Of a DNA stretch of 64,000 nucleotides, positions 9,846 through 19,410 are shown piece by piece. The position numbers and the translations under genes are program-made. Below the pieces are notes generated by a model. It was not told the DNA's origin. It did not search any database and was given only the letters and a program-made list of their open reading frames with translations. Position 1 is the stretch's first letter. Each line of letters begins with the position of its first letter. This DNA is from Atkinsonella hypoxylon (Eukaryota > Ascomycota > Sordariomycetes > Hypocreales > Clavicipitaceae): assembly GCA_000729835.1 (NCBI GenBank), contig JFHB01000148.1, positions 1 to 64,000 on the forward strand, in the 5' to 3' direction.

Positions 9846-10240
9846 CAATGTACTAAATATATAGTGTATTATTCCGTAGTGCGAATTGACATTTTCTATT
9901 TTAGTATATATATATATAATATAGTATATACTAGACAGCAGTAAATCTTTCTCACTATAATATAATACTCTATAAGAAGAACAACTAGTGTAACGCATAA
10001 GCAATAAAGCTTTTATACTATAAAAAAATAGAAAGGAAGAGAGGTAGAAGAAAGTAAGCTTATAGTTAGAGGCTGACGTAATCCCTGCTAATATTAGATA
10101 AAAAATTAACACTGTAACTATTATCTGCATATGCCTGGCATATGCTAAGCTAAGCTAAGCATACGCCATTCTGCCTAAAATTGACACCCGTTTTGGACCC
10201 GCGCGCACACATCCATTGGACCTGAGATTTAGTTACTGTA
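9846..10240 (-). mobile_element. MITE family A, copy truncated at its left side
   Basis: The right end (10150-10240) ends TTACTGTA and, read in reverse complement, matches 3855-3930 and the end of the copy at 48584. The TA-rich interior shares AGTGTATTA...GTGCGAATT with the reverse complement of the 48.6 kb copy. No matching left terminus is found near 9846. GCTAA repeats occur near 10146-10160. Extreme AT content suggests mutation by RIP or age. Confidence 0.6.
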
Positions 10241-11010
10241 CTCCCTTGACAGCCAACCATGCGCGTCTCATCGTGGCCAGCGTGAGACAGCGTGACACAG
10301 ATCCATTTGCATGAACCTCTTCGACGACTCCTGGACGCCTATCCTGGATTTCACTTCAACACAACCGCCTTCCTTAGGATGGAGCAAACGGAGTACTACC
10401 GCCTGCCCTCCTATGCTACGGGGCGCTCCAACGTTACTCCAACGTTACTCACTGTCATCGCTGTCACCGTCATGATGGACATAGTGCCGACTTTGCCGTT
10501 TGGCATCAGATCTTGCCAATCTCGCTGGCCCACGGCCATTAGTCGGATGTCTGATGTCTGATGTCTGGTCAGGGGCGCTGTTTGCCCATCATGCACCGGG
10601 GTGATTTGCTACCACGATGAATAGCGCCCATTTGCTAGCCTAGCCACATTGTCCTTCAGCTCACTTGTATCATGCATCATGTCAGAAATGGGACAATGGG
10701 ACCGATGGGCTATTGAGCCGCCACACAATATACAAATAAGTTGGCAAAGCCGTCTCATCTTCTTGATAGCTCGATTCACCCGTCGCTTTTCATTCTCATC
10801 ATTTCCTTCTTGTGCTTCGAATTCGATACTTTTATTAACGACTCACTTCCAGCATCTCCTTTTCTTTGACCGTCTACAAACAAAACAACACAATCTTTTT
10901 TATTTTTCGCGTCCATATTTGGCATTTAACGTTGATCGTTGAATTTCAAAAATTTTTTTTTTCCCTATATTCTCTCTCCTTCATCATATATTCTGTATAT
11001 ATTATCCAAC
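10241..11010. other. Upstream region of the AA11 LPMO gene
   Basis: No gene. CTCCAACGTTA occurs twice in tandem near 10426-10447. The last 250 bases are T-rich pyrimidine tracts, typical of a fungal core promoter and 5' leader. Confidence 0.4.
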
Positions 11011-12207
11011 ATGAAGGTCTCGGCCACCACTGCTCTCGTGATCCTGTCCGCGGCGGGCCTCGCTGCTGCCCACATGGAAATGATAAATCCTCCTCCTCTA
11101 CGATCCAAGGCCAACAAGTTCACCACCGATGTCGACTATTCCATGACGTCCCCTCTCGCCCAGAGCGGCGCCAACTTTCCTTGCAAAGGCTACCTGAGCC
11201 TCCTTGGATCTCCCCAGGCCCAGTCCGTCGCCAGCTGGGCTCCCGGCTCCTCTCAGAGCTTGACCATCACCGGCGGTGCCAACCACAGCGGAGGCAGCTG
11301 CCAGGCATCACTCTCGTTCGACAACGGCAAGACGTGGAAGGTTATTCATTCGTGGATTGGAAACTGTCCGACTCCCGGCGAGTCGAAGTGGGATTTCACG
11401 GTTCCTACCGATACGCCCGCCGGTCCCGCCCTGTTCGCCTGGAGCTGGTTCAACCAGGTTGGGAACCGCGAAATGTACATGAACTGCGCCGTCATCACCA
11501 TCGGCAGAGGCGGCAAGAAGAAGCGAGCCAGCAACCAGTCGCTGACGAGCCGTCCCGACATGTTTGTTGCCAACGTCGGCAACGGCTGCACCACAATCGA
11601 AGGCGCGGATCTGTTGTTCCCCAATCCTGGCCCCGATGTCGACACGAACTCCAAGAAGACTGCTCCTCCTTCCGGCAGCTGCGCTGGATCGACGCCCAAC
11701 GGCTCCCCTCCTGCCGGCCCTGCTCCCGGTAGCGGCAACGGCAATGGCAACGGCAATGGCAATGGCAATGGCAATGGCAATGGCAATGGCAATGGCAATG
11801 GCAATGGCAATGGCAATGGCAATGGCAATGGCAATGGCAATGGCAATGGCAACAATCCTGCGTCAACCGTCGCCAGCAAACAGCCGACACCCTCTTCGAC
11901 GCCCAATGTTCCCGACTTCAACGACGGTCAGAAGACCTCCCCTTCTTCGTCTGCTCCCACCAATGTCCCCAGCACTCCTGGTGATGGCGGCGCTTGCAGT
12001 CCGGGAGCCTATGCCTGCTCGTCCGATTCCCGATCTTTGCAGGTCTGCGACGTCGCCAAGACCTGGGTTGTAAGTTTCTGTGTTCCCCTATGTTCTCGTC
12101 AAATTTTCCCATTCTAAGTATTTCATCAGCGCATGGCCGAGTGCGGTGCTGGACAGGTGTGCAAGTTCAACGAGAGCAACAAGACTCCTTACTGCGTTGC
12201 TCAGTAG
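11011..12207 (+). CDS. Secreted AA11-type lytic polysaccharide monooxygenase with C-terminal Cys-rich module
   Basis: Exons 11011-12069 and 12130-12207 with a 60-nt intron give 378 residues. I chose the ATG at 11011 because it starts a clear signal peptide (MKVSATTALVILSAAGLAAA). Cleavage leaves an N-terminal His (HMEMINPPPLRSK), the first histidine-brace ligand; the second is in GGANHSGGSC, and REMYMNCAV carries the axial Tyr. AA11 enzymes oxidise chitin with copper in the extracellular space. After the catalytic domain (about 21-190) come a low-complexity region, exactly 20 Gly-Asn dipeptides and a Ser/Pro linker. A C-terminal module follows (GACSPGAYACS ... CGAGQVCKFN ... YCVAQ), resembling the X278 module known from fungal AA11 and GH18 enzymes. 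It probably helps remodel fungal or insect chitin. Confidence 0.85.
11734..11853 (+). repeat. (GGCAAT/C)20 hexanucleotide repeat in LPMO linker
   Basis: Twenty six-base units encode (Gly-Asn)20. Some units carry AAC instead of AAT at the ends of the run; the centre is uniform, as expected for recent slippage expansion. Frame is always kept. Confidence 0.95.
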
Positions 12208-13120
12208 GCCGCCTGCTTTGCTTTGCTTAGGGGCCGGCTAGGCATTGTACGATAGATATCAGGGACGGTGCATCCAGCGAATTTAATGGAACGCTTGCTA
12301 TGAAATTTCACTCCTTGTACACCGTATATAGACATGATGGCTCAGTCATCGCCCAGACGCGGTGCATCTCAATCGAATGCTGGTTCGAAATTGCGTGAGA
12401 CCGACCTCTTTGCGAGAAAAGTGCATTTTCTTATATTGCGGGTGCCAGTATGAGACACAGAAACTACTCAATTGCGATTCAAAGCCGGAGAACGCGCATC
12501 TATCCCGCATCTATCCCGCAGTCACCTGCGTATGCTTGGAAATGGGCCGTGCGGGCATCAATCGAATAATTACTCAGTCCAACCGCCTAACTACTGGGCT
12601 GGTGAAGCGGTTCAACAACTTCCTCTAGTGGCATCGGCCGGATTCTAACCCTATTCCATTTACCTGAATGGCACTATTCGTCTTCCGGCATTGGTTCCTT
12701 CTCTTTTGAACGTTGCAGGAATAGAATTTCATAATTACTCCTAAGCGCGGGCGCGGGCTCATACCCTTGCATCTCCCTTGCATCTCCCCACATATGGTTC
12801 TACCAGACGGAATATGCCGTCTTGCATCGCTTCACTCGCTTCCCATCGCGGAGAGATTCCCGATCCATGCATGACCCTGGCCCTGGCCCTGGCGACGCGG
12901 AGAGAGATCAGCAGAGCCGCAATCTCCGTTGAGATGCAGTTCGAGTGCGCTCAAGAGTCCAAGACCCTGTTAGACGCAGCGACGCAGGCTGGCTCTGCAG
13001 CAGTCTGGTCGTCATGCCCGTCCCAACTCGGCCTCTGAACTACGCGCAGTGACACGCCCTCTCCGCGATCAAAAGACCAGATCAACTTTCCATTTGCCTA
13101 CACTACACAGTCATGACAAA
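12208..13120. other. Spacer between LPMO and MFS genes
   Basis: Holds the LPMO 3' region and the MFS promoter. GCATCTATCCC is duplicated near 12497-12519. No supportable gene. Confidence 0.4.
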
Positions 13121-14457
13121 ATGGCTTCTCACGGAACGAGTAGCGCTGATGAGCAGCGGCCTCTCCTCGACCACCCAGCCAGCCCCGACGAGGTGTCCAC
13201 GTCGCCCCAGCACAGCAGGGCCTCGTCCATTGTGATCGTCGCAATCTTGCTCACCCAGATACTCTTCGGTCAATTGAGCAATTCCTTCATGGAGCCAGCA
13301 ATGGCAACGATCGAAGAGGGCATCATCTGCCAGACTCAGTACAGCAACCTCAGCATCGTCGACCCAGCCACGAACCCGCGATGCAAAAGCGAACCGGTCC
13401 AGTCAGAACTTTCGATGCTGCAAGGCGTCGAGATGACATTCGCCCTTATACCAGGCCTTTTGACTTCTGTCCCCTACGGCATCGCTGCCGAGAGATACGG
13501 TCGGCGGCCGGTGCTCCTGTTTTGCACGTTTGGCGGCATGCTGGGATATCCCTTGGACCTGCTGGTTTGTGAGTGGCAAATTGGCCTTGCACCCGTTGTA
13601 GGACGAGGGCTCATGCTAACTAATTGCAATAGTGCGATACTTGCCGATCAAACTTATATGGCTTGTTCCCATCATGGATTTCATCGAAGGCGGTGTTCAC
13701 GTCATGATTGCGTTGATGTACACAATCGCTAGCGATGTGACTACTCCGGCACAGAGGTAGGTAGGCACGGCGGTGAAATTCTATGGACTCGGGAGCACTA
13801 ACGGAGCCAGGTCGAACACGTATTTCTACATATCTGCTGTCATTGCGGGCTCCCCGCTGCTCGGAGGCCCGCTGGCGTATCTCGCGATGAAGCATGGGCC
13901 GTGGCTTACGGGCACTCTGGCCTGCTTATGCCTTGTGGTGCAATTTGCTTTGTCTTTCGCTGTTCCTGAAACCCGTCATGGCAAAGGGAGCGATGTAGAC
14001 GAGCATTCGACGAGTTCAGATTTGACGTTTAGCACAAAAGGGTTGGCTGGGCTCTGGGCAACGGCGAAAGGGGAGATGTTGACCCTCACTACGGCTCTGA
14101 AAGACAACCGAGCTCTTGTGCTCCTTTTGGCGTCTGCATTGTTTACGAGGATAGGCAGCTGGGCTTCAGTGCTGCTCATGCAGTTCATGTCGAAACAATT
14201 CTCATTTTCTTGGGCAGAGGCAAGTTCATCTCCATTTCAAAGCAAGTCTCGAGTCTTATTAACCAAACCACTAGGCACAACTAGCACTATCTGTCAAGGC
14301 ATTCAGCAAGCTCGTCTTGGTCTTGATTGCTCTACCAGCCGTCAGCCAGATGCTGATCCACGCAGGCTTCTCGCCCCTCAGGAAAGACTTGCTCCTGGCG
14401 TTATGGGAAGAATGGAGTGACCATAGTAAGATGAAGTACTACCAGCCACATCATTGA
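13121..14457 (+). pseudogene. MFS transporter lacking its last ~4 membrane segments
   Basis: Four exons (13121-13568, 13633-13756, 13811-14219, 14275-14457) yield 387 residues. The third intron would use a GC-AG donor (GAG|GCAAGT). The protein has a hydrophilic N-terminus, membrane segments starting at IVIVAILLTQILFGQ, the MFS motif-A-like ERYGRRPVLL near residue 125, and continuous similarity to fungal MFS efflux carriers up to FSPLRKDLLLAL. There the homology stops and 20 unrelated residues (EEWSDHSKMKYYQ...) lead to a stop. Fungal MFS proteins usually have 12 segments and 450-550 residues; the terminal third is not found in any frame before the next gene. It may be expressed but is unlikely to transport. 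Confidence 0.7.
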
Positions 14458-14920
14458 CGGTGTGAGACCGTGACAAATGACGTTTGATAAATCGGCAGGG
14501 TACCATGAGGGGTGGATGGCCCCGTGGGCTCGAGCCACAACGTTCCTTCGTCTCAACGTTCCGCCACCACTGTTCAATACCAACTACCAATGCAATGCAA
14601 TGCTGCCTTTGCTGCGCCATCATGTGATTCTCACCGTCGTTATCCCGTGTGACCCGCAATTGGCCATGACAGGGGTAGCGGTCTTCCGTCCGTGCCGTCT
14701 AGTATCAATTTCGATGCAGACATGGGTCAACCAACAAGCCCCAGCCGTGCCCACCTGCCGTATAGTTACAGTAAAGCAAGAATGGGAGGGGAGATGCTTT
14801 TCGCTTGTGGGGTCACATAAAGAACAGTCTCTACCTAGGCTCCTTCGTCCAGTGACCCGGAGTTTCCATACCAGTTTTGACCTTGAAGGCTCGTCGTCGT
14901 GAAAACGATCGTGTTTGACG
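14458..14920. other. Spacer between the truncated MFS and the ABC relic
   Basis: Contains no MFS-like C-terminus. It probably marks the breakpoint that removed the MFS 3' end. Open frames here show no family features. Confidence 0.4.
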
Positions 14921-16553
14921 ATGGATACCGCGAAACCAGCTGGGGTTGCTGAAGATGACACCTTTGGACCACAAAAAGCGCAAAGCTTCGACTTGACGCT
15001 CTTATTCGAGCATACCATATTAACAATTATCCCAGGAAGTCTCCTGATACTAGCATCTCTGTTCTATGTATTACACTACCCGAAATGCTCCGTCTATGTG
15101 TCAGGTGGAGCTCTGTTGTGGGCGAAGCTGGTGAGTTTTGCAACAATCTGTAAGCATGCAACCAATAGCCCTGCTAACCTCTGTAAAACAACTCCAGGCC
15201 GCAACGGCGGTTTTGGTAGGATTAGAAGCCGCTTCTCTTGCTCTGTGGACAACCCTGCCAGAGTATCGCTTTCACACTTCCTTGGCGGCGTCCATCATTT
15301 CGTGCATTTGCGCTCTGTGTCTCGTTGTAATTGTGAACTTGAAGCATCGACATTCTCCGAGGTCTACGACTTTTATCAGCTTATTTCTCAGCTTATCTCT
15401 GCTCTTAGATATTGTCAAAGCTCAGTCTTGCTTCCTACGACCTAGACGACCTAGACCTGGTGTGGTTGGGGCCCTTTTAGTTGCTATTGCATCTACTAAG
15501 CTAGTGCTCGTTCTGATGGAAGAAATACCCAAGAGGTCCCAGGTCCGCGATGCTGAACTCAAGTGCTCTCTAAGTAGAGAGAGCGTGAGCGGATTTTGGA
15601 ATCGTTCTTTTTTTCTTTGGCTAAATTCTACATTTCTACTGCGGTTTCGAAACATACTTAACGTTGATTGCCTCGGCCAGCTTGGAGATGAGTTTTCGTC
15701 CCGGAATCTTTCAGCAAAGTTTAAACCCCATTGGAAAAGCTGTAAGCTGACAATCCATGCACCTTTTGATTGATGAGCTCAGCATTTTGGAGCCTCTCAA
15801 TGAATGGAGTAGCTGATAAGATGCAGACAGAAATTCGCCACAACCTATGGCCCTTGAGAAAGTCAACCTGGACATCAAAGCTGGGCAAAAAGTGGCCGTG
15901 ATTGGTCGAACTGGAAGGTGTTACTTGTCTCAACCGTCATTGTGATGCATGATTGGCTGACTGGTGCGTAGTGGAAAGAGTTCTCTCATCCTGACGTTAC
16001 TGAGATTCTTGGACTACACAGGTACAATCGAGATTGACGGCGTAGACTTGTCAACTATGCCGCGTCAAGATCTAAGGTCCTACATCACAACGATTTCACA
16101 GGATTTAGTTGAGCTTCCCGGAAGCGTTCGATATAACCTCTTGCCCGTCACCAAGAATGAAATAAAGCCGAGTTTGGCGCTCTTCTGGACAACATCATTG
16201 AGCGAGTCGGCTTACTAGACCACGTGGTCTCTCATGGAGGATTAGACGCATCGTTTGCGGACATGGGGTTCTCTCATGGCCAGAAACAGCTATTTGCAGT
16301 AGCGCGAGCGGCGCTGCACAAACTGGAATATGACAGCAAAATCCTCTTCTTGGACGAAGCAATGAGCAGTCTGGACTTGGGGACTGCGACGAGAATTCAG
16401 AGGCTTATCAGGGAGATGTTTGCTGACTGTACCACGATTTCCATTTCACATCAGTCAGAAGACGTAGAATTTTCAGATTTGGTGGTTACAGTATGTGACG
16501 GAAGGATCTCTCATGTTGAAGATCGACGGGTGTCAGGAAATCCTTCATACTAG
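14921..16553 (+). pseudogene. ABC transporter (ABCC-type) relic: N-terminal membrane domain fused to last ATPase domain
   Basis: The start (MDTAKPAGVAEDDTFGPQK) and a 66-nt intron after GGALLWAKL lead into a membrane region (LVGLEAASLALWTTL, ISLFLSLSLLLDIVKAQS) typical of the N-terminal domain of fungal ABCC multidrug transporters, open to about 15745 (FKPHWKS). The sequence then jumps to the last nucleotide-binding domain: MALEKVNLDIKAGQK, VAVIGRTG joined over a small intron to the rest of the Walker A, FSHGQKQLFAVARAA signature, ILFLDEA Walker B, and SISHQSED switch histidine. A normal member is about 1,400-1,500 residues; the first ATPase domain and both main membrane domains are missing. 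A one-base frameshift near 16165-16185 breaks the ATPase domain too. This is clearly non-functional. Confidence 0.85.
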
Positions 16554-17073
16554 AAACGTGGCCTTGGCACCGGATGTCTTTAGGCTGCATGTATATAATA
16601 TGGACGTGAATCAGCACCTTGGCAGATAGTCAATTTCTTTGTTGGCACCAAGCTTGGTACTCACTTACCATTTCATCTCTCCTCCGTACGTCTTCGTATT
16701 CTGGTATCGCTGTTTTGAGTAACTGGACAACGCGTGAGACGGCAAAGCTCTTCTGGTCGCTGGCTGCTACATATGAGACTTGAAGAAATAAATTTCCATG
16801 GTTTCTATGGGAGCGTGTTCTAGTGGGGTGAGGTGGGGCGGGTACAGCTCCTGCAGGCTTCAATCTGTGGCGCTCTGTGGCGTACATTAATGTGGCTGGT
16901 GTGGGCACTGGATACAGAGTTCCACCGACCAAGATCCTTGCTGTCGCTTCGTTAAGGAAAAAAAAAAAAAAAAAAAGTTTGGCGGGGCGCAGATTCGACG
17001 GTAATACCAGCCTGCCTCGACCTTTATTGCGCATAACTCACTGCCTTGCCAACTGCCATCGCGAGACATCACA
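16554..17073. other. Accessory/core boundary and NOP2 promoter
   Basis: Includes an A-tract of 18 or more at 16960-16977 and a pyrimidine-rich leader for the NOP2 gene. No gene. Repeat-poor, gene-dense sequence begins after this point. Confidence 0.4.
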
Positions 17074-19032
17074 ATGGGTGCTGGCAGACGTATGGGCAGG
17101 AAACAGGGTGCTCCCGAGCCCCTGTCCGAAGAACACTTTGCCAGGCTCAAGCGCAAAGCCGATCTGCCCGTTAATACACCCGCAGAAAGTCCCGACAACA
17201 AGCGAAGAAGGACGACAAAGAAGGCACACCCAAAGGCCAAAGCCAAAGCCAATGGGTCTGCGACGATGACGAAGGCGCCAGCGGTTGGAAAGACAAATTC
17301 AAAGAAAACAAACGGTGCAAAAAGCAAGCCCAAAGCAAAACCCGCCAAGGACGATTCAGATGTTGAATTGGACGACGAGTTTGATGCATCGGACCTCGAC
17401 ATTGAAAAGCTATCGGACCTGGACAATGGTGAGGCTGCGACATTGGGCGATGACTTCCTGGGCTCGGATTCAGATGCGTCGGTATTCGACTCTGACGCGG
17501 AAAATGATGTCGAGAAGCCGATATTTTCAGAAGACGAGGACGAGTCCGACGCGGAGGAGAAACTGACGGCAGCCAACATTGAGGGTTTGTCACGCAAGCT
17601 GGACCGACGATTGGCAGAGGAGGAGGCTGCGAATGCGGCCGAGCTGGCAGAGAGCGCCATGCAGACCAACATTGACGGAGACAAGCCTCACATTGTGGAA
17701 GACGAAGACGACGAACTATCCCGCAAAACGAATGCGTTACTGGCCCCTGATCTGCAACTGCTGCGCACCAGAATCACCGAGAACATCCGGGTCCTGGACG
17801 ACTTTGCCAACCTCGCCGAGGAGGGCCACTCGAGGTCAGAGTACACGGCTCGGCTCATCAAGGACGTGTGCGCCTATTACGGCTACTCGGAGTACCTGGC
17901 CGAGAAGCTGTACAGCCTCTTCACCCCACGCGAAGCCTTCGCCTTTTTCGAAGCCAACGAGTCCGCCCGTCCCGTCGTCATCCGAACCAACACGCTCCGC
18001 ACCCACCGTCGCGACCTCGCCCAGGCCCTCATCAACCGCGGCGTGACCCTCGAGCCCGTCGGCAAGTGGTCCAAGGTCGGCCTGCAAGTCTTTGAGAGCA
18101 GCGTCCCCCTCGGCGCCACCCCCGAGTACCTCGCAGGCCACTACATCCTCCAAGCCGCATCCTCCTTCCTCCCCTGCATGGCGCTCGATCCGCAGGAAAA
18201 CGAGCGCGTGCTCGACATGGCCGCCGCCCCCGGCGGCAAGACAACCTACATGGCCGCCATGATGAAGAACACGGGCGTCATCGTCGCCAACGACCCCAGC
18301 AGGGCTCGCGCAAAGGGTCTCATCGGCAACATCCACCGCCTCGGCGCCCGCAACGTCATCGTCTCCAACTACGACGCGCGCAAGTTCCCCAAGCCCATGG
18401 GCGGCTTCGACCGCGTCCTCCTCGACGCGCCGTGCTCGGGCACAGGCGTCATCGCCAAGGACCCCAGCGTCAAGACCAACAAGACGGAAAGGGACTTCAT
18501 GCAGCTGCCCCATGTCCAGAAGCAATTGCTCCTCGCGGCCATCGACTCCGTCAACCACGCCTCCAAAACAGGAGGCTACATCGTCTACTCGACGTGCTCC
18601 GTGACGGTCGAGGAAAACGAGCAAGTGGTGCAGTACGCGCTCTCGCGCAGGCCCAACGTCAAGCTGGTCGACACAGGACTGGCCTTTGGCAAAGAAGGCT
18701 TCGCAAGCTTCATGGGCAAGAAGTTTGATCCCAGCCTCCGCATGACGAGGCGGTACTACCCTCATACCTACAACGTGGACGGCTTCTACGTCGCCAAGTT
18801 CAAAAAGGTTGGTCCCACGCCTGCCAAGAGCGCGGCGCGCGACAAGGGCGCGAAAGATGAAGTCGTTGACAAGACGCCCATTTCTACCGACGAACGCACG
18901 CAGAAGGACGACTTTGGCGGCTGGGATGATGACGAGGATAGGGCTTATATGGAGAAGGGGCGGCGGAACGCCATGCGTAGACGGGGTCTGGATCCGAGGA
19001 GCAACGCGAGCAAGGCGAGAGGGGTTGAATAG
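17074..19032 (+). CDS. NOP2: Nop2-type 25S rRNA (cytosine-C5)-methyltransferase
   Basis: Single exon of 652 residues from the ATG at 17074. The N-terminal 250 residues are Lys-rich then Asp/Glu-rich, typical for nucleolar Nop2. The catalytic part carries the Rsm/NSUN motifs: LDMAAAPGGKTTYMAAM (SAM binding, near 385-400), DRVLLDAPCSGTGV near 448 with the Pro-Cys of motif IV, and YSTCSVTVEENEQ near 505 with the nucleophilic Cys of motif VI. Both cysteines needed for catalysis and release are present. In yeast Nop2 methylates C2870 of 25S rRNA and is essential for 60S assembly. The tail is charged (GGWDDDEDRAYMEKGRRNAMRRR). A T-tract follows at 19081-19104 in the convergent 3' spacer. Confidence 0.96.
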   Translation: MGAGRRMGRKQGAPEPLSEEHFARLKRKADLPVNTPAESPDNKRRRTTKKAHPKAKAKANGSATMTKAPAVGKTNSKKTNGAKSKPKAKPAKDDSDVELDDEFDASDLDIEKLSDLDNGEAATLGDDFLGSDSDASVFDSDAENDVEKPIFSEDEDESDAEEKLTAANIEGLSRKLDRRLAEEEAANAAELAESAMQTNIDGDKPHIVEDEDDELSRKTNALLAPDLQLLRTRITENIRVLDDFANLAEEGHSRSEYTARLIKDVCAYYGYSEYLAEKLYSLFTPREAFAFFEANESARPVVIRTNTLRTHRRDLAQALINRGVTLEPVGKWSKVGLQVFESSVPLGATPEYLAGHYILQAASSFLPCMALDPQENERVLDMAAAPGGKTTYMAAMMKNTGVIVANDPSRARAKGLIGNIHRLGARNVIVSNYDARKFPKPMGGFDRVLLDAPCSGTGVIAKDPSVKTNKTERDFMQLPHVQKQLLLAAIDSVNHASKTGGYIVYSTCSVTVEENEQVVQYALSRRPNVKLVDTGLAFGKEGFASFMGKKFDPSLRMTRRYYPHTYNVDGFYVAKFKKVGPTPAKSAARDKGAKDEVVDKTPISTDERTQKDDFGGWDDDEDRAYMEKGRRNAMRRRGLDPRSNASKARGVE

Positions 19033-19410
19033 ACCTGTGCAACAGCCAGGCGAGCCTGATTCTTTCATAACGCCGGAGTTCTTTTTTTTTTTTTTTTTTT
19101 TTTTGCAAAACTTTTGATATTAATGTCTATACCGGGGAAAAAAAAGATAAATAAAATGACGCGCCTTTCCCGCGAATCCGCCCATGCAAAAAGTACGTAG
19201 TCATCAAGCATCATGTCTGTCATCTCATCGTAAGAACGCAAGCGCCTCCTCCTTTTTTCTTTTTTAAGCAAGTCTATAACCCATAAATCAACCATGATGT
19301 GCAATGCCAACAAAGTTATGCGCCCGTTAGCCCTCTGTCGTTTTGATCAATGGCGTGTCAATCTCACGACCGTCACCTAATCATCCCTTCTCTGCGGCCT
19401 GCTCTCGGGA
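19033..19410. other. Convergent 3' spacer between NOP2 and BYR4
   Basis: Contains a poly-T run at about 19081-19104 and A/T-rich 3' UTR sequence for both genes. Nothing else seen. Confidence 0.5.

Noticed and set aside
11346..11921. Minus-strand frame with a long Leu-Pro repeat
   Set aside because: It is the antisense reading of the Gly-Asn linker in the LPMO gene.
17836..19068. 410-codon open frame on the minus strand opposite NOP2
   Set aside because: It mirrors the GC-rich third positions of a certain gene, has no family features, and covers all catalytic motifs of NOP2 in antisense.
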